DNA of 64,000 nucleotides from Lampris incognitus (GCF_029633865.1 NC_079213.1:99564470-99628469); one strand, 5' to 3'. Positions 10,096 to 21,913 are shown, counted from the stretch's first letter. Notes: generated by a model not told the origin, from the sequence alone. Numbers and translations: made by a program.

Positions 10096-10790
10096 AAACC
10101 GGGGGAGAAGAGAAAAAGGAGAAACAAGAACAACTCTGACTAGACTCTTCACACCTCAAGAGGAGGAGAGGGAATGTTTTTAGGCGGTAGACCCAAATGA
10201 ATTATTTTAATTGCTGGAGCTGTCCTGTTCTTAAAGAAAGAATCTGGGGACAGGTTTAAAAGACCTGACATCTCTTTCTCTCTTGTCCCCACCTTTCAGA
10301 AAGGATTAGAAGACAAATCCAGCCGTGAACTCTACAAATCGAGGGGTTAATTTCAAAGCAGTTGAACTTCTCTGTGTTCCATCAACATATAAGCATTCCC
10401 TCAGGACTGTTGTGCACTAAGACAGTATCTACCATTTATCTGGATCCCCCTTCCTCTGAAACTACAAATACTACAACTACCACCAGTTTTGAACACACGC
10501 AACTTGTGCCAAAAACCGCTTCATCCTCCAATCTTTCCTTGGAAGGGGCCATAGGAATGAGCTTGGAGGAATTAAAGGACACCCAGGAGAGCAGAATGGC
10601 AAAGTTAGGGTTGACTTTTCTCCTGGTCAACAACTTTTCTTTAAAAGACACTGGACAGTGGGGAGACAGATAAAGGAAAAGAATGTCGAGCTGCACTGGA
10701 TCCTCTGGTTGACTAAGCCCACTGAGGCAACTTTGTAATTTGTGATAATGGGCGAAACAAATAAAATTGGCTTGACTTGACTGTGAAGGA
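10096..10790 (+). other. Probable fam20b 3' UTR with polyadenylation signals
   Basis: AATAAA at 10760-10765 is a good candidate signal, and a second lies at 10996-11001. The short stretch around the first, ending 'attggcttgacttgact', is the reverse complement of a motif at 20,344 and may derive from a repeat end. Open frames here (10362-10673) have no recognised domain. Confidence 0.55.
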
Positions 10791-11808
10791 GCTCAGATGT
10801 TGAGTCAGTATGAGGTCAACACAGATGAACTCATTTCGTTTGATTTTGGAGAGAATGGAAAAGAGTCCTAATTTTAGAATGGAAGAGTAGTTTTTATTTT
10901 GAACTGGCGCCTCATTTCATTTACAGAAGTAGAATTGGAATGTGATTTGGATGAAAAATGGGGAGCAAGCCAATCTTCCCAACCAGTGTGTACATAATAA
11001 ACTAACATGTTAAAGCATTAATGAGACAGTGAAGCATTAATTTCAGAGCTATAATATTAAAAAGATTTTTTTTTTGTGTGCGCGCGTGTGTGTAAGGACG
11101 TTTGCCAGGGTGCCATATTGTACAGTAAGTGAGAATGCTACTGATACTTGCAGACTTTGGAAATGATGGGACAAGGAGATTAAATGGTACATTTTCAACA
11201 TTAAAATACCTATTTAAACACAGAGCTCATGCTGTCATTATTTCACCATGTGTCCCATGTGTACGTCACTGAAATATACAAAATTCATTTTGAAATAACG
11301 CGTAGGTCTCGGTATTTTTCTTGACGTGGTGTCTTCCATGGTCCCGATAGGGGTTGCAAATTTGATTGTCTGGTGAGCTTGTTAGTACAGGAATCCTCTG
11401 CTGCTGTTTTATTTATGTTGCCCTAGTTGACCTCACTGAAATACTGGGCCGGTGCGGTTTTGGAACATGCCCACATCGTCACCAAGATCTCAAGTTTTAA
11501 CTCGGTCTCTCCCAGCGAAGCCCAGCTGCCCTGTAGTCTCTAATGATTTCCAAATGATTTTATTTCACTGAACATTGAAATCAGAGACTGGGAAAGACAG
11601 ACTAATGTTAGCTGTGATATGCTACAAAAGTGTTATTTTTTTTAAATTTTATATGTAGCCAAGCATAAAATGTCAGCGTTAGTGATGTAATTCTCACTAG
11701 AAACTCATCCTGAAATTTTGAACTTTAATTTCCCATTAAAAAAAAAATGTTGCATAAGACGTCTAGATATTTAACCATCTACCTTTCCCAACCCTTCTCT
11801 CTCTCGGT
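10791..11808. other. Intergenic, nothing recognised
   Basis: AT-rich sequence. No coding, repeat or RNA signature that I can support. Confidence 0.4.
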
Positions 11809-11812
11809 CGCG

Positions 11813-11879
<67 letters not shown>
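11809..11879. repeat. (CG)n-(CA)n compound microsatellite
   Basis: CG run 11809-11820 continuing into about 29 CA units to 11879. Potential Z-DNA former. Confidence 0.95.
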
Positions 11880-11882
<3 letters not shown>

Positions 11883-12423
11883 TTGCGGGGAAGGATGTGT
11901 GTGGGTTGTTGTTTGATGATTAATGTGATGTGATGTGGCCTTGTGTTTGTTTGTTGCTCAAGCCCCAACCTGGGCTTTTCTCATCTCTTTTTCTGGCCAT
12001 CAAATCCAAAACATTAACTTAAACATTATCTTGTCTCGTATGAGTCTCTTAAATTGAAAATTACTCTGTGTTACCAGGGCTGATATTTGATCATCAGGAT
12101 GGGTCTGTGATCAGTCCTCTCAATATAGGTGACTGTGGCGCTGCTACTGGAATTCCCCTGTTGTCGTGTACTTCTGATACAGATCATCATTTACCACAAG
12201 AGGTCATCCTTATCACCCAACCATTCCACCATATTTCAAAGTCCTATCAGTTGACAGTTGCAATAAATGTATGGTTTCAAAATAGAAACATGGTCTACTT
12301 AGTGTATGCACGCATGCTTGTATGCACGTGTGTTGTGTTCCTTTACATCCACCAAAGACTCATCACCGTGAAACTGTTCAACAAGGCCCTCATTCCCACA
12401 TGCAAGTATAACATCTCTTGTTG
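11880..12423. other. Intergenic, nothing recognised
   Basis: The open frame 12068-12529 runs into the Tc1 terminal repeat and shows no domain. I see no gene here. Confidence 0.4.
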
Positions 12424-12449
12424 GATCAAGTGCAACTGGACTTGGTATA

Positions 12450-13655
12450 CAGTGCATCCGGAAAGTATTCACACCCCTTCACTTTCCCCACATTTTGTTA
12501 TGTTACAGCCTTATTCCAAAATTGATTAAATTCCTTTTTTCTCATCAATCTACACACAATGCCCCATAATGACAAAGTGAAAAAGGTTTTGTAGGAATTT
12601 TTGCAAATTTATTAAAAATAAAAAATTGAAATATTGCATGTACATAAGTATTCACACCCTTTGCTATGACACTCAAAATTGAGCTCAGGTTCATCCTGTT
12701 TCCACTGATCATCCTTGAGATGTTTCTACATCTTGATTGGAGTCCACCCGTAGTAAATTCAATTGATTGGACATGATTTGGAAAGGCACACACCTGTCTA
12801 TATAAGGTCGCACTGTTGACAGTGCATTTTAGAGCAGAAACCAAGCCATGAAGTCAAAGGAATTGTCTGTGGACCTCCGAGGCAGGATTGTATCGAGGCA
12901 CAGATCTGGGGAAGGGTACAAAAAAAATTCTACAGCTTTGAAGGTCCCGAAGAGCACAGTGGTCTCCATCATTCGTAAATGGAAGAAGTTTGGATCCACC
13001 AGGACTCTTCCTAGAGCTGGCTGCCCAGCCAAACTGAGCAATCGGGGGAGAAGAGCCTTGGTCAGGGAGGTGACCAAGAACCCGACGGTCACTCTGACAG
13101 AGCTCCAGCGTTCCTCTGTGGAGATGGGAGAACCTTCCAGAAGAACAACCATCTCTGCAGCACTCCACCAATCAGCCCTTTATGGTAGAGTGGCCAGACG
13201 GAAGCCTCTGCTCAATAGAGCAGAGCCAGAGCCCAGACTTGAACCCCATTGAACATCTCTGGAAAGACCTGAAAATAGCTGTGCTGCGACGCTCCCCATC
13301 TAATCTTATAGAGCTTGAGAGGATCTGCAGAGAAGAATGGGAGAAATACCCCAAATAGAGGTGTGCCAAGCTTGTAGCTTCATACCCAAGAAGACTTGAG
13401 GCTGTAATCGCTGCCAAAGGTGCCTCAACCAAGTACTGAGTAAAGGGTGTGAATACTTGTGTACATGCAATATTTCAGTTTTTTATTTTTAATAAATTTG
13501 CAAAAATTTCTACAAAACCTTTTTTGCTTTGTCATTATGGGGTATTGTATGTAGATTGATGAGAAAAAAAGGAATTTAATCCATTTTGGAATAAGGTTGT
13601 AACACAACAAAATGTGGGGAAAGTGAAGGGGTGTGAATACTTTCCGGCTGCACTG
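12450..13655 (+). mobile_element. Internally deleted Tc1-like DNA transposon inserted at TA
   Basis: Long inverted terminal repeats of about 213 bp (12450-12662 and 13443-13655) begin CAGTGCATCCGGAAAG and end with the complement. They are flanked by TA (12448-12449 and 13656-13657). The flanking bases are a Penelope terminal repeat ('gcaactggacttgg' before, 'tatccgtgaagacg' after), so the element interrupts that repeat. Its 1.2 kb length is shorter than the 1.5-1.6 kb of full Tc1 elements. Confidence 0.95.
12848..13439 (+). pseudogene. Tc1 transposase with deleted catalytic core
   Basis: The ATG at 12848 opens a frame with the paired-like HTH region: LSVDLRGRIVSRHRSGEG, KVPKSTVVSIIRKWKK, then RRALVREVTKNP. 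After [14 protein letters not shown] the frame jumps directly to sequence equivalent to the end of the protein ([16 protein letters not shown], in another frame from about 13225). Most of the DDE catalytic domain, including the first two acidic residues, is therefore deleted. The tail continues with in-frame stops to TGA at 13437. It cannot transpose itself. Confidence 0.9.
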
Positions 13656-14338
13656 TATATCCGTGAAGACGTTTCGCCTCTCATCCAAGAGGCTTCCTCA
13701 GTTCATGCCTTTCTGACTAGACCAAGCTAGTCTGACTGGCTGGTGATGAGACTCAGAATTTATCCTCTAGGAGTCGTTGTCATAGCTAAAAAAAAAAAAA
13801 CCATCCCTCAACAGAGGAGGAGGTCTGCGTCACCACCTATTTCCACTTACAATGCCGTCCTTCATCTCTACCCAGGAGACTCAAGAAGCCTAGCCTCCAA
13901 GAACAACAGTCGGTCACTAACGGCGCCAACGACTCTCATGACCACTGAACAATGAAGTCGAAACTAACACCCCCAACGACCGTCGCTGCTAAACAAATGC
14001 AAATCAATAGCTCCGATGGCGACGGGCGCGGCCATAACATCGGTACACAAAAGAGCCACGCATATCAATAGCTCTGACAATGACTCCTAGAGGATAAATT
14101 CTGAGTTTCATCACCAGCCAGTCAGACTAGCTTGGTCTAGTCGGAAAGGTACGAACTGAGGAAGCCTCTTGGATGAGAGGCGAAACATCTTCACGGATAT
14201 ATACCAAGTCCAGTTGCACTTGATTCAACTCCTTTGGATAATGTTGTTGAGTATAGAAAAGTTTAAAAATACTTTAGGAGGTCCTTTGTTGAGACCGAGT
14301 CGATTGTGTGTTAAATGAACAGCGTGAGCCGTGTCTGA

Positions 14339-14601
14339 TATCCCAAATAGCAGACACATTTGGGCCTAATCTGGCGCACTTTTGGTACTTACGACTCAGT
14401 TACGGCACTGGACATCGTCCAAATGTAATGAACTGGGCTTGACCTGGATTACAGCACATACTATGTGGGCCAGATAAGGTGGCTCTGTGGCTGAGGTGAC
14501 GTACCCTGAGTCAGCACTGTCATTCAAGGCCAAATGTGGGCCATAAGATAACTGCAGATATGGGCCATATTTGGGTCCAAGATTCTTTGCTATCTGGGAT
14601 A
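14339..14601. mobile_element. Candidate MITE with 14-bp imperfect inverted termini
   Basis: It starts tatcccaaatagca and ends tgctatctgggata, a 13/14 inverted match, with no coding capacity. The target duplication is unclear, so the superfamily is not assigned. Confidence 0.5.
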
Positions 14602-14667
14602 ACAGATGAGCGTTGACATCTAACTAATAATTATCAGTTCAACATTGTCATCAGTGATATTCAGATA

Positions 14668-14822
14668 TGCCCCAGAGAGCCATTGTTCTCTACAGTACAA
14701 GTTCTCTGCCCCAGCTGATTTCACTGATTAGTTATCCCCTATCTGGTTGAAGGCAGTAATCGGTTGGGTTGAAATGAAAACATGGCTCTCTCCATAGCAC
14801 ATGGTAGAGCATCACTGATCTA
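14668..14822. mobile_element. Degenerate hAT MITE related to the one at 4810
   Basis: It shares 'gatttcactgatta', 'ctggttgaaggc' and 'gaaatgaaaacatggctctc' with the 205-bp MITE at 4810-5014, but its termini and target duplication have decayed. Confidence 0.6.
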
Positions 14823-15222
14823 CATGCTGTGTGAGCCTCTGAAAAGCCCCTCAAAGACTTTTGTCCTTCAAGATTGTGATGCAGCTCTCAGCCAGTCAGT
14901 TTGAATTTTTTTTTCAACCCATGCAGAAATCTTAATGTAGACATAGCCACAACTGACTATTACAAGAAGGGATTAGCTGTCTGGGCTCTCTCAGCTGAGG
15001 TTTCCTTGTCTGTTAACCTCTATCACAATAGCTTGTGGTCCTCCGATACCACCGGCATGGTTTTCTGTTCCGCCAGACAGTGTTGTGTCAGGTATGCGGT
15101 CATCCGATCGAGAAGGAAAACCAGCAGGACCGGACTGATAATCACAGATCAATCAAAACATGACTGTAATAAACCTAAAGGGAACATGATGTGATCTCAT
15201 GGTGCAACCCCATTTAGATTCC
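14823..15222. other. Intergenic, no recognised gene
   Basis: A 97-codon open frame at 14901-15194 follows a T-rich stretch, but has no domain or convincing start, and I do not call it a gene. Confidence 0.4.
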
Positions 15223-15553
15223 GTTTACACTTGGTTTTAAAATGCGTTTTTTGCGATCAGATCATAAGTGAACAGCGCTAAATGCAAGTGTAAACAACCA
15301 CAAAACGTTTTGTGAACCGGTTACTCAAACCACTTGCCGAGGTGGTCTGGGATGCATTTGACCACATATCTTTTGTGGTGTAAACGCTAATGCGTCCAGA
15401 TGCGTCCCCGACAAGGACGTAACAGGAAATCTTCTTCGGAATAAGGAAATCTGATCACAAGTGGTCAGCAGCACGCATTTGGAGACGGCGATGTGCCTCG
15501 CTGTCCACTTGTGATCCCATTGCCCAAAACACATTTTAAAACCAAGTGCAAAC
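15223..15553. mobile_element. MITE with 28-bp inverted termini
   Basis: Left end 15223-15250 (gtttacacttggttttaaaa...) and right end 15526-15553 are inverted copies with two mismatches. The 331-bp interior is non-coding. I could not find a clean target duplication, so the superfamily is open. Confidence 0.75.
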
Positions 15554-15934
15554 ATTGAAACAGAACTAAGATGGACTGGGAAAACACGGCACGTTCTTAT
15601 AATTTAAAAGAAGGACATGGGCCAAGTTAGATCTGGGTTTTTTTATGAGAAAAGTAGTAGTTTATGCCCATAGTCGCGGGAAGTAGGGGTGCTGAGGGTG
15701 CTGCAGCACCCCCTGGCGTGGAGCCCAAGAAATTTCTTTTGGGGGGGGGGGGTTAAAAATAAATAAAATGTTTTAACAAAAAAAAAATCAAATTCATTTT
15801 ATTCATTCGTCTAATTATAAAATTCATTGGAAACATTAATGACTTGACTGTCAAAAATAAGTGGCCTACGCCACAATGACAACAAGCAACAACTGTCCCA
15901 TGACGGCACCCGTCAGTGACTCAAGTCAGGTCAA

Positions 15935-18289
15935 GTGTCTGAACACCGGTCCAAATGGCGCAAAAACGCATTTCTGAGTTTTTTGGGAAGCCCCAAAAAA
16001 GACAAAAAGAGATTGAGCCTCGAGTTGGCGGATCAAGCGGAGGAGGAGGCAGACTTGGAGCCTAAGCCGAGTAGGCCTACCAGCAGCAGCTGCAGCACCT
16101 CCGAAGCAACCGCCACACCTGCCCCGGGCCCAGGAGCCGCGCTAGTTCAAGCTAACGTCGCGGCAGTAGCAGGACAACATGGTAGCGTTAACGTGGTTTC
16201 AGTCGAGGCAATCACTCCACACCAACCAACCAACTTCAGTTTTCCTGAAACGCAGTTTGAAAAAGAGACGTTTTCTCGTTCATTCAATACAAACTGGTTC
16301 AACAAATTGAGGTGGCTGCATTATATTGAGGAAGGTGATGGCGTTGTCTGCTTTAGCTGTGTGAAAGCAGTGGAGAAACGTTTCATCAGTGAAGATAGTG
16401 TAAGGTTTGGCAACAGTTTTGTCAAGGGAGGCTTCACAAACTGGTGGAAAGCCATAGAAAAATTCAATAAGCATAAAAAGTCTAAACTTCATAGCGATGC
16501 CATTCAAAAAATTCGCTGCTCTACAAAACACCCCAATTACTGCCCTTTTATCTGACACTACCCGCCGAACTCAAGACACAGCAAGGCATGTTTTGGAGCT
16601 GATGTTCAGGTCAGTGCTCTTCCTGGGAAAGAAGGGGGTGGCTTTTCGGGGTGACAGCACTCGTGATGGCATTTTGTATGAAGTGTATGAACTGATGCTT
16701 GAACGTACTTACAACCTCTCAGGACAGAGACAGTGGATTGAGAGGAGAGATAACTGGCTCTCGGACACAATCCAGAATGAAGTCATTCAACAGTATACCT
16801 GTGCTATTCAACGTGAGATTGTATCCCGTGCCAGAAATAGTCCGTACTATGGACTCACAGCTGATGGTACCACCAACTCCAGTACAATAGAGCAGTTCTC
16901 ATTGACGCTGCAGTATGTGGATGAGAAACTGGAGATTCATTCTGAATTCGTTGGATTTTACGATGCCCCCGACAGCAGCGGAGAGACCCTGTTCAAGTGC
17001 ATCAAAGATGTATTTCTCAGGCTGAACATCCCAATTCAGCGTCTCCATGGATATTGTTTTGATGGTGCTTCTAACATGTCAGGACGGTTTTCAGGTGTTC
17101 AGGTACAGCTAAAAGAAACATGCCCTGAGTCCCTCTTCATCCACTGTGCCAACCATTCACTTGACCTAGTTCTTCAGGAGGCTGTGTGTGAGGTGGGTCT
17201 CATCGCTGATTCAATGAACTTTGTTCAGGGCATAGCGGTGGTAATCCGTGAATCAGCAAAACGCAAGGAGCTCTATGAGTCCATGTTTGGCTGCAATGAG
17301 ATAGTTACCATACTGGCTATATGTCCAACAAGATGGTGCATACGAACAATAGCTATTAAACGTGTGTGGTGCCTACAGAGAAATCATCAAAACACTGGAG
17401 CAGCTTAAGGATGGCATAAATGTGAGGGGAGAGACCAGAGCTAAGATCGGAGGCCTGCTCAAGCAAGCAATGACGGCTAAAACCGACTATGGCCTCCTCT
17501 GTTGTGAAGCAATATTCGAGCCGTGTGAGTCAGTGGCCAGGAGTTTGCAGCATACCAAAGCCAGCGCACCGGGCGCCCTTGAGTGTGCCAAATTGCTTGG
17601 AAGGTGCACGGAGGCCCTTCGGGTGGTGGATAACATGCTACAACAAACTACCCACAGCGGGACTTAAAATGCCAGGTGAGCACAGGGTGACAAAAACCCC
17701 AGCCCGTTATCGACACACAGCGGAGCCAGAGGCAGACGCACAAGATGCGCAACTCTCATGGAGACGAGAGTTCTATGAAGCTGTGGACTTGGTCACAGCA
17801 GAAGTAAAGAGGAGATTTGATCAAGATGGTATGAAAACAGCAGCTGTCAGAGAAAAGGTGCTTATTAAGGCAACCAACAAGGAACAAATAGTGGATATAG
17901 ATTCCCTTCACCTTCCCTTGCACTTTGACAAAGCCCGACGGGAGATCCAGCTGAAAATGATGGGAGACCTCTGCAGTGATTCTCCCAAGACAGTAAAAGA
18001 CATCGCAACAACCATGTATAAACTCCATCCCCAAACAAGGGCTCTTTTCAATGAAGTTGAAAACCTCATCAAACCATGCCTAAGTCTCCTCATCTCAGCT
18101 GCTTCATCGGAGAGGACATTTTCTGCTCTCCGCCATCTGAAGACATGGTTACGCACAACTATGGTGCAAAAAAGACTGACCCACCTTGCTCTGATGCATG
18201 TTCATGGAGAATTATTGGACAGTTTGGACACTGATGCCCTCATGAGGGACTTTATCAGCGCCAACCTGGAGAGAAAGGCCACGTTTTGA
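15935..18289 (+). pseudogene. hAT transposase with TTF-type zinc finger, frameshifted
   Basis: Three frames succeed each other (15935-16555, 16497-17408, 17362-17667, then the 17489-18289 frame), implying frameshifts near 16510, 17360 and 17645. In order: a basic N-terminus, the TTF finger region (NWFNKLRWLHY, VCFSCVKAVEKR, GFTNWWKAIEKFNKH), a DUF4371-like catalytic region (YYGLTADGTTNSS, GYCFDGASNMSGRFSGVQ, IHCANHSLDLVLQ) and the hAT C-terminal dimerisation motif (LISAASSERTFSALRHLKTWLR). The first frame has no ATG; its apparent start is GTG, so the true start is lost or upstream. ZMYM1-like hAT elements are common in fish. Confidence 0.88.
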
Positions 18290-18707
18290 GTTCTGCATGC
18301 AGGCCGACAGTAAGGCAAGACAATTGCATATTTCTTGATTGGAGATTGTGGCTGATGGGTCTATATGTGTGGGTTGATTTTTATATGTTGTCGCCACGCA
18401 GCCTGCAGTTGTGTTTGGAGATGACATGTGGTTGATAGGCCCATGTGTTATTATAGGTTGATTTTTAGGCTATATGCTGCCGCCGCGCAGCCTGCAGTTG
18501 TGTTTTGGAGATTGTGCTTTGGCTGTAGGCATACATATTACCTGTGTTTATGTGGGGGGGGGGTTATGCTGCCACCGAGCAGTCTGCATTTGTGTGGTGA
18601 TGTGCTTTTATGTGTCATGCATAAATGGGAGTTGATGTTCAGCATCACGGTCAGCGTACAAGCACTCCGCATAGAAAAGCAGCGCCCATAACGTTAGGCC
18701 TGGCCCC

Positions 18708-18710
<3 letters not shown>

Positions 18711-18792
<82 letters not shown>
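18711..18792. repeat. (GT)n microsatellite
   Basis: About 40 GT units followed by a short GA run, inside the 3' part of the hAT element. Confidence 0.97.
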
Positions 18793-18799
<7 letters not shown>

Positions 18800-18969
18800 T
18801 CTATTTGTCCCTCAGCAGCAACTAATCTCGCATTCTAGTCATTTATCAATGTTTTACTTAAGTGTCTAGGCTATGCACAGTCATAACGTCAATCCCGGCA
18901 AACTCGACCCCCCCTTTTTTTCTCAGCCCCCCCCCGCTCAAAATACGTTCCCGCGGCCATGTTTATGCC

Positions 18970-19359
18970 TTTCTAGTAAATCTGGGTTTAAAAAAAAAAG
19001 GTCCACCGTGTGTTGCTATGGCAGCGGGACGGTTTCAGTTGACTCGTCAACCAGTGCTGTTTGTCGAAATGTCAAAGTGAGACAGACGCTCTCCTTCTCG
19101 GAGGATGACGATGATCAAATACTACTCTTCTCCCGGGCCCCGGCTTCCTGTACTTGCTAACGTCGCTGTCACGCTTAGCGCGTCTCTACAAATGACCCGC
19201 GCGTAGAAACACAAGAGAGCTACACGGGTCACACGTATTTTTTAAAAAAAATGTCTCGATACCGGCGGTTTTCTTTTCCAGTTACTCTCCTCCTTTCTTG
19301 TGCCCACTCGTGTGAAAATCTCGCTGCAGAGGCCTCCCCGAGTTCAGACGGAAAGTGCG
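18970..19359 (+). promoter_or_regulatory. Proximal upstream region and probable 5' UTR of the TNF-like gene
   Basis: A GC-richer stretch between the hAT right end and the ATG at 19360, with several CpGs. No clear TATA box is seen. The region's role is inferred only from position. Confidence 0.4.
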
Positions 19360-19500
19360 ATGCATGGAGAAGGTGACGTGATGTCGCCCCGGGAGACGCG
19401 GCGCCGCGATGGGAGGCTCGCGGCCGTCGTCACCGTTCAGAGCCTGATATTGGCCGCGTGTCTGGCCGTCACCCTCTACTTCTGCTGGCTCACACGGCAG
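19360..19500 (+). CDS. TNF-superfamily ligand-like protein, exon 1 (cytoplasmic tail and membrane anchor)
   Basis: The ATG at 19360 has G at -3, and a second in-frame ATG lies at 19381. The exon encodes 47 residues: a short Arg-rich tail (SPRETRRRDG), then a single hydrophobic segment (LAAVVTVQSLILAACLAVTL) and YFCWLTRQ, which is type II topology without a signal peptide. It ends exactly at a gtgagt donor in phase 0. With exons at 22170-22206 and 22469-22839 it makes a 182-residue protein. The anchor exon, a tiny second exon and one large last exon match the gene plan of TNFSF4/TNFSF18. Human FAM20B and TNFSF4/18 lie on the same chromosome arm (1q25), which supports that identity, but sequence alone does not settle which member. 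Confidence 0.75.
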
Positions 19501-19822
19501 GTGAGTAATATTAAATAAATAAAAGTAATAATCATTACTCATGCGTCTGTGTTAGTGTTGTTCTCGTTTTGTCTTCCTGTGTGCTTTCACACTTTGTGGC
19601 TCACTGGATTTTACTCTCCCTCTCTCTATTCAAAACGCGAAGAGTTGGGGGGGGGTCACCCATTTCAGACCCTTGCCACTTAACATTTGAACATGTTACA
19701 ATCATTTAAAGCAACAAACGATCACCGCCGTCTGTTTTTGAAATGAAAAAAAAAGAGCGAGAGAGAGAGAGCGAGAGGGCGAGAGAGAGAGCGAGAGCGA
19801 CTTTTATTTCTCAACGTCTGAC

Positions 19823-19893
19823 GGCTGGGATAGGCTCCAGCATCCCCCGCGACCATGACAGCAGGATAAGCGGTTCGGATAGTGGATGGATGG
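19823..19893 (+). mobile_element. SINE-3 tail fragment
   Basis: It matches the end of the SINE at 8380 ('ggctgggataggctccagca', 'agcaggataagcggttcgga') and its ATGG tail. Confidence 0.75.
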
Positions 19894-20167
19894 TTTGATC
19901 TTTTCGCCAGGCTTTGTCGGGTCGAATCGAGCGCCAGTTCCAACAGAATTGGAATATTCAATCTGTAATTTCACTCGTTAATATTTCATTTGTCACACCA
20001 CGAGACTGTCACTTTAGGACGGACTGAATCGCGGGGATGCTGGAACCTGTTCCAGCAGTCACTGGGCGGCGCTCCATGTCCGTCCCTCCCGAAGCTCCGC
20101 GCTCGCTGAATGCGGACGACTTCCCCCGGCGGACGGACGTCGATCGTTGGTATACCAGTAGCGATGA

Positions 20168-20248
<81 letters not shown>
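20168..20248. repeat. (ATCT)n tetranucleotide microsatellite
   Basis: About 20 uninterrupted ATCT units. Confidence 0.97.
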
Positions 20249-20518
20249 GTGGCTGTGACACTGATATGTGTGGCACTGTCCATCTGTTTTGTATCGCTCC
20301 CTCTTGGTGATCCGAGGCACACAGGCTCACTCAACACTATTAAGTCAAGTCAATTTTATTTGTATAGCCCGATTAGACTTGACTTGATATGGACTCCTGG
20401 CTATGATGCGATTACTGTTTAGTGCTCTGCGGTGCCAGTTGGCCACACCTGAATTTATCTGCTAACTTCTGGCTTTCTTTTCTAAATCACTTTTGGCAGA
20501 AGTGTCTGCTAAACGAGA

Positions 20519-20730
20519 ATTATTTTTTTTGGAGGGGGGGGGGGTTCTCAATTTTCTCCCCAATTGTACTTGGCCAATCACCCCACTCTTACCCACATCG
20601 GGCTTCCCACCCGCAGACACGGCCAATTTGTGTGGACGCCCGACCAAGCCGGAGGTAACACGGGGATTCGAACAGGCGATCCCCGCGTTGGTAGGCAGCG
20701 GAATAGACCGCCACACCATCCGGACACCCA
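20519..20730 (-). mobile_element. SINE-1 copy, antisense, with internal deletion
   Basis: The minus strand carries the tRNA head (B-box complement 'ggattcgaac' near 20664) and joins early body directly to the G-rich tail ('ctccccaattgtacttggcc' on the plus strand). The middle seen in the 5030 copy is missing. Confidence 0.75.
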
Positions 20731-21189
20731 CAAAAGAGTAAATGTATAGGCTATCGCAGCGAACGCGTCACTTAAATGGCAGTACGTGAAGTTAGCTCAA
20801 ATGGGCAAGAGTACAGGGACGCGGGGGGCTGCAGCACCCTCTAGTGGAGGTGGGAATAGCCTGCCATTTTAGACGCAGCAGCGTTACGCCAAAATGAAAA
20901 CGAAAAAAAAAACAAAACAAAAACATCACTATAGGGCTAGTAATGACAGTGACACGACGGGTTAAAAGTAATATTTTTGATTATTCATTGAAGAAATTAT
21001 TTGTTGAGGGAACGTATTCACTCATCTTTATGCGTCTTTCTGTAAAATATGGTAAATTGATAAAAAAACATATATATATAAAATGACGTTACACTTTCGG
21101 TTGGCAGTACCCCTACCCCTGGGCCAAGACAAGTGAATTTTAAGTTGACTTGGTGAGAAAATGAAATTGGGTGTGTTTGCTCTTGTTGA

Positions 21190-21740
21190 ACTATATGTGT
21201 GAGGACCGGTTTGAGTTTTTAAACGAAGATGTTTTCAAAGCCTTGACGCTCGCTTGCAAAACGGCAACAAAAAACGCCCCCCGCCTACCTGAACCCCCTC
21301 ATTCAGGGCTACACTCAGGTCCCGCCCGCTACGCTCCGCCAATGAAAGGCGCCTGGCACTTCCGCCGCAACGGGGGCCCTAAGTCACGAGCCAGACTCTT
21401 CTTCTCTTCTGTAGTCTCCCGTTGGTGGAACGAGTCACCAAACCTCATTCGATCCGCTGAGACCCTCTCCGTCTTTTAAGAAGCTGAAGACCCAGCTCTT
21501 ACTCGAGCAGCTCCACACCTGATGGTATTACTATTAAAAAAACAAAAACAAACCCAAAACAAAACGCGTCTATGCACCCTATGCATTGCCTTTGTGCACT
21601 GCCTGTTCACACCCATGTCCTATCGGACTTGAACCTAATTTTTTGGCACTTGCGTTGTCGCCTCCTGACTTGTGTTGCTTGTGTTTGTATTAACTCTCAG
21701 ATGTGTGTCTGCTAAATGAAATTGTAACATTTTTGTTGGT
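21190..21740 (+). mobile_element. LINE 3' end (L2-like)
   Basis: The frame 21171-21479 ends with SRARLFFSSVVSRWWNESPNL and SAETLSVFKKLK-type sequence, the usual C-terminus of fish L2/Rex1 reverse transcriptases. The 3' UTR ends with 'tctgctaaatgaaattgtaa', a typical L2-type terminus. It is heavily 5'-truncated. Confidence 0.65.
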
Positions 21741-21903
21741 CCTCACTTCTTCAAGGGGCTATTTCAAGGTTAAAATGTGGGTTTAGATTAGGATTAGGTT
21801 AAGGTTGGGGTAATGGGTAAGGCTTAAGGCATGGATGGTTAATTTTAGGATTAGGGTATGAATGTAGTCACTGAGGGTCCTCACAAGTAACAAGGGGGGG
21901 CAA

Positions 21904-21913
<10 letters not shown>

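Larger units (their letters stand above)
12424..14245 (+). mobile_element. Penelope-like 3' end with inverted terminal repeats, split by Tc1
   Basis: Segment 12424-12449 plus 13656-13782 is an inverted copy of 14090-14240: both hold the 'gtgaagacgtttcgcctctc' and 'ccaagctagtctgactggctg' blocks in opposite orientation. Between them, 13800-14080 is the decayed C-terminal and 3' untranslated part of the same family as 43.4-44.6 kb (plus-strand 'ccctcaacagaggaggaggt' onward). Inverted terminal repeats of this kind are known for Penelope elements. No intact coding frame remains. Confidence 0.85.
15669..18961 (+). mobile_element. hAT transposon (TTF/ZMYM1-like), 3.3 kb, with 8-bp target duplication
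   Basis: It is flanked by tttatgcc at 15661-15668 and 18962-18969. Termini CATAGTCGCGGGA and the complement of CATGGCCGCGGGA are 11/13 identical. It carries one decayed transposase gene (15935-18289) and a long GT microsatellite near its 3' end. Its right end lies about 400 bp upstream of the TNF-like ATG. Confidence 0.93.

Noticed and set aside
14901..15194. 97-codon gene
   Set aside because: No domain, no conserved block and no splice or promoter context.
15935..15937. Start codon of the hAT transposase
   Set aside because: It is GTG with no ATG in the first 200 codons. The real start is lost or in another frame.
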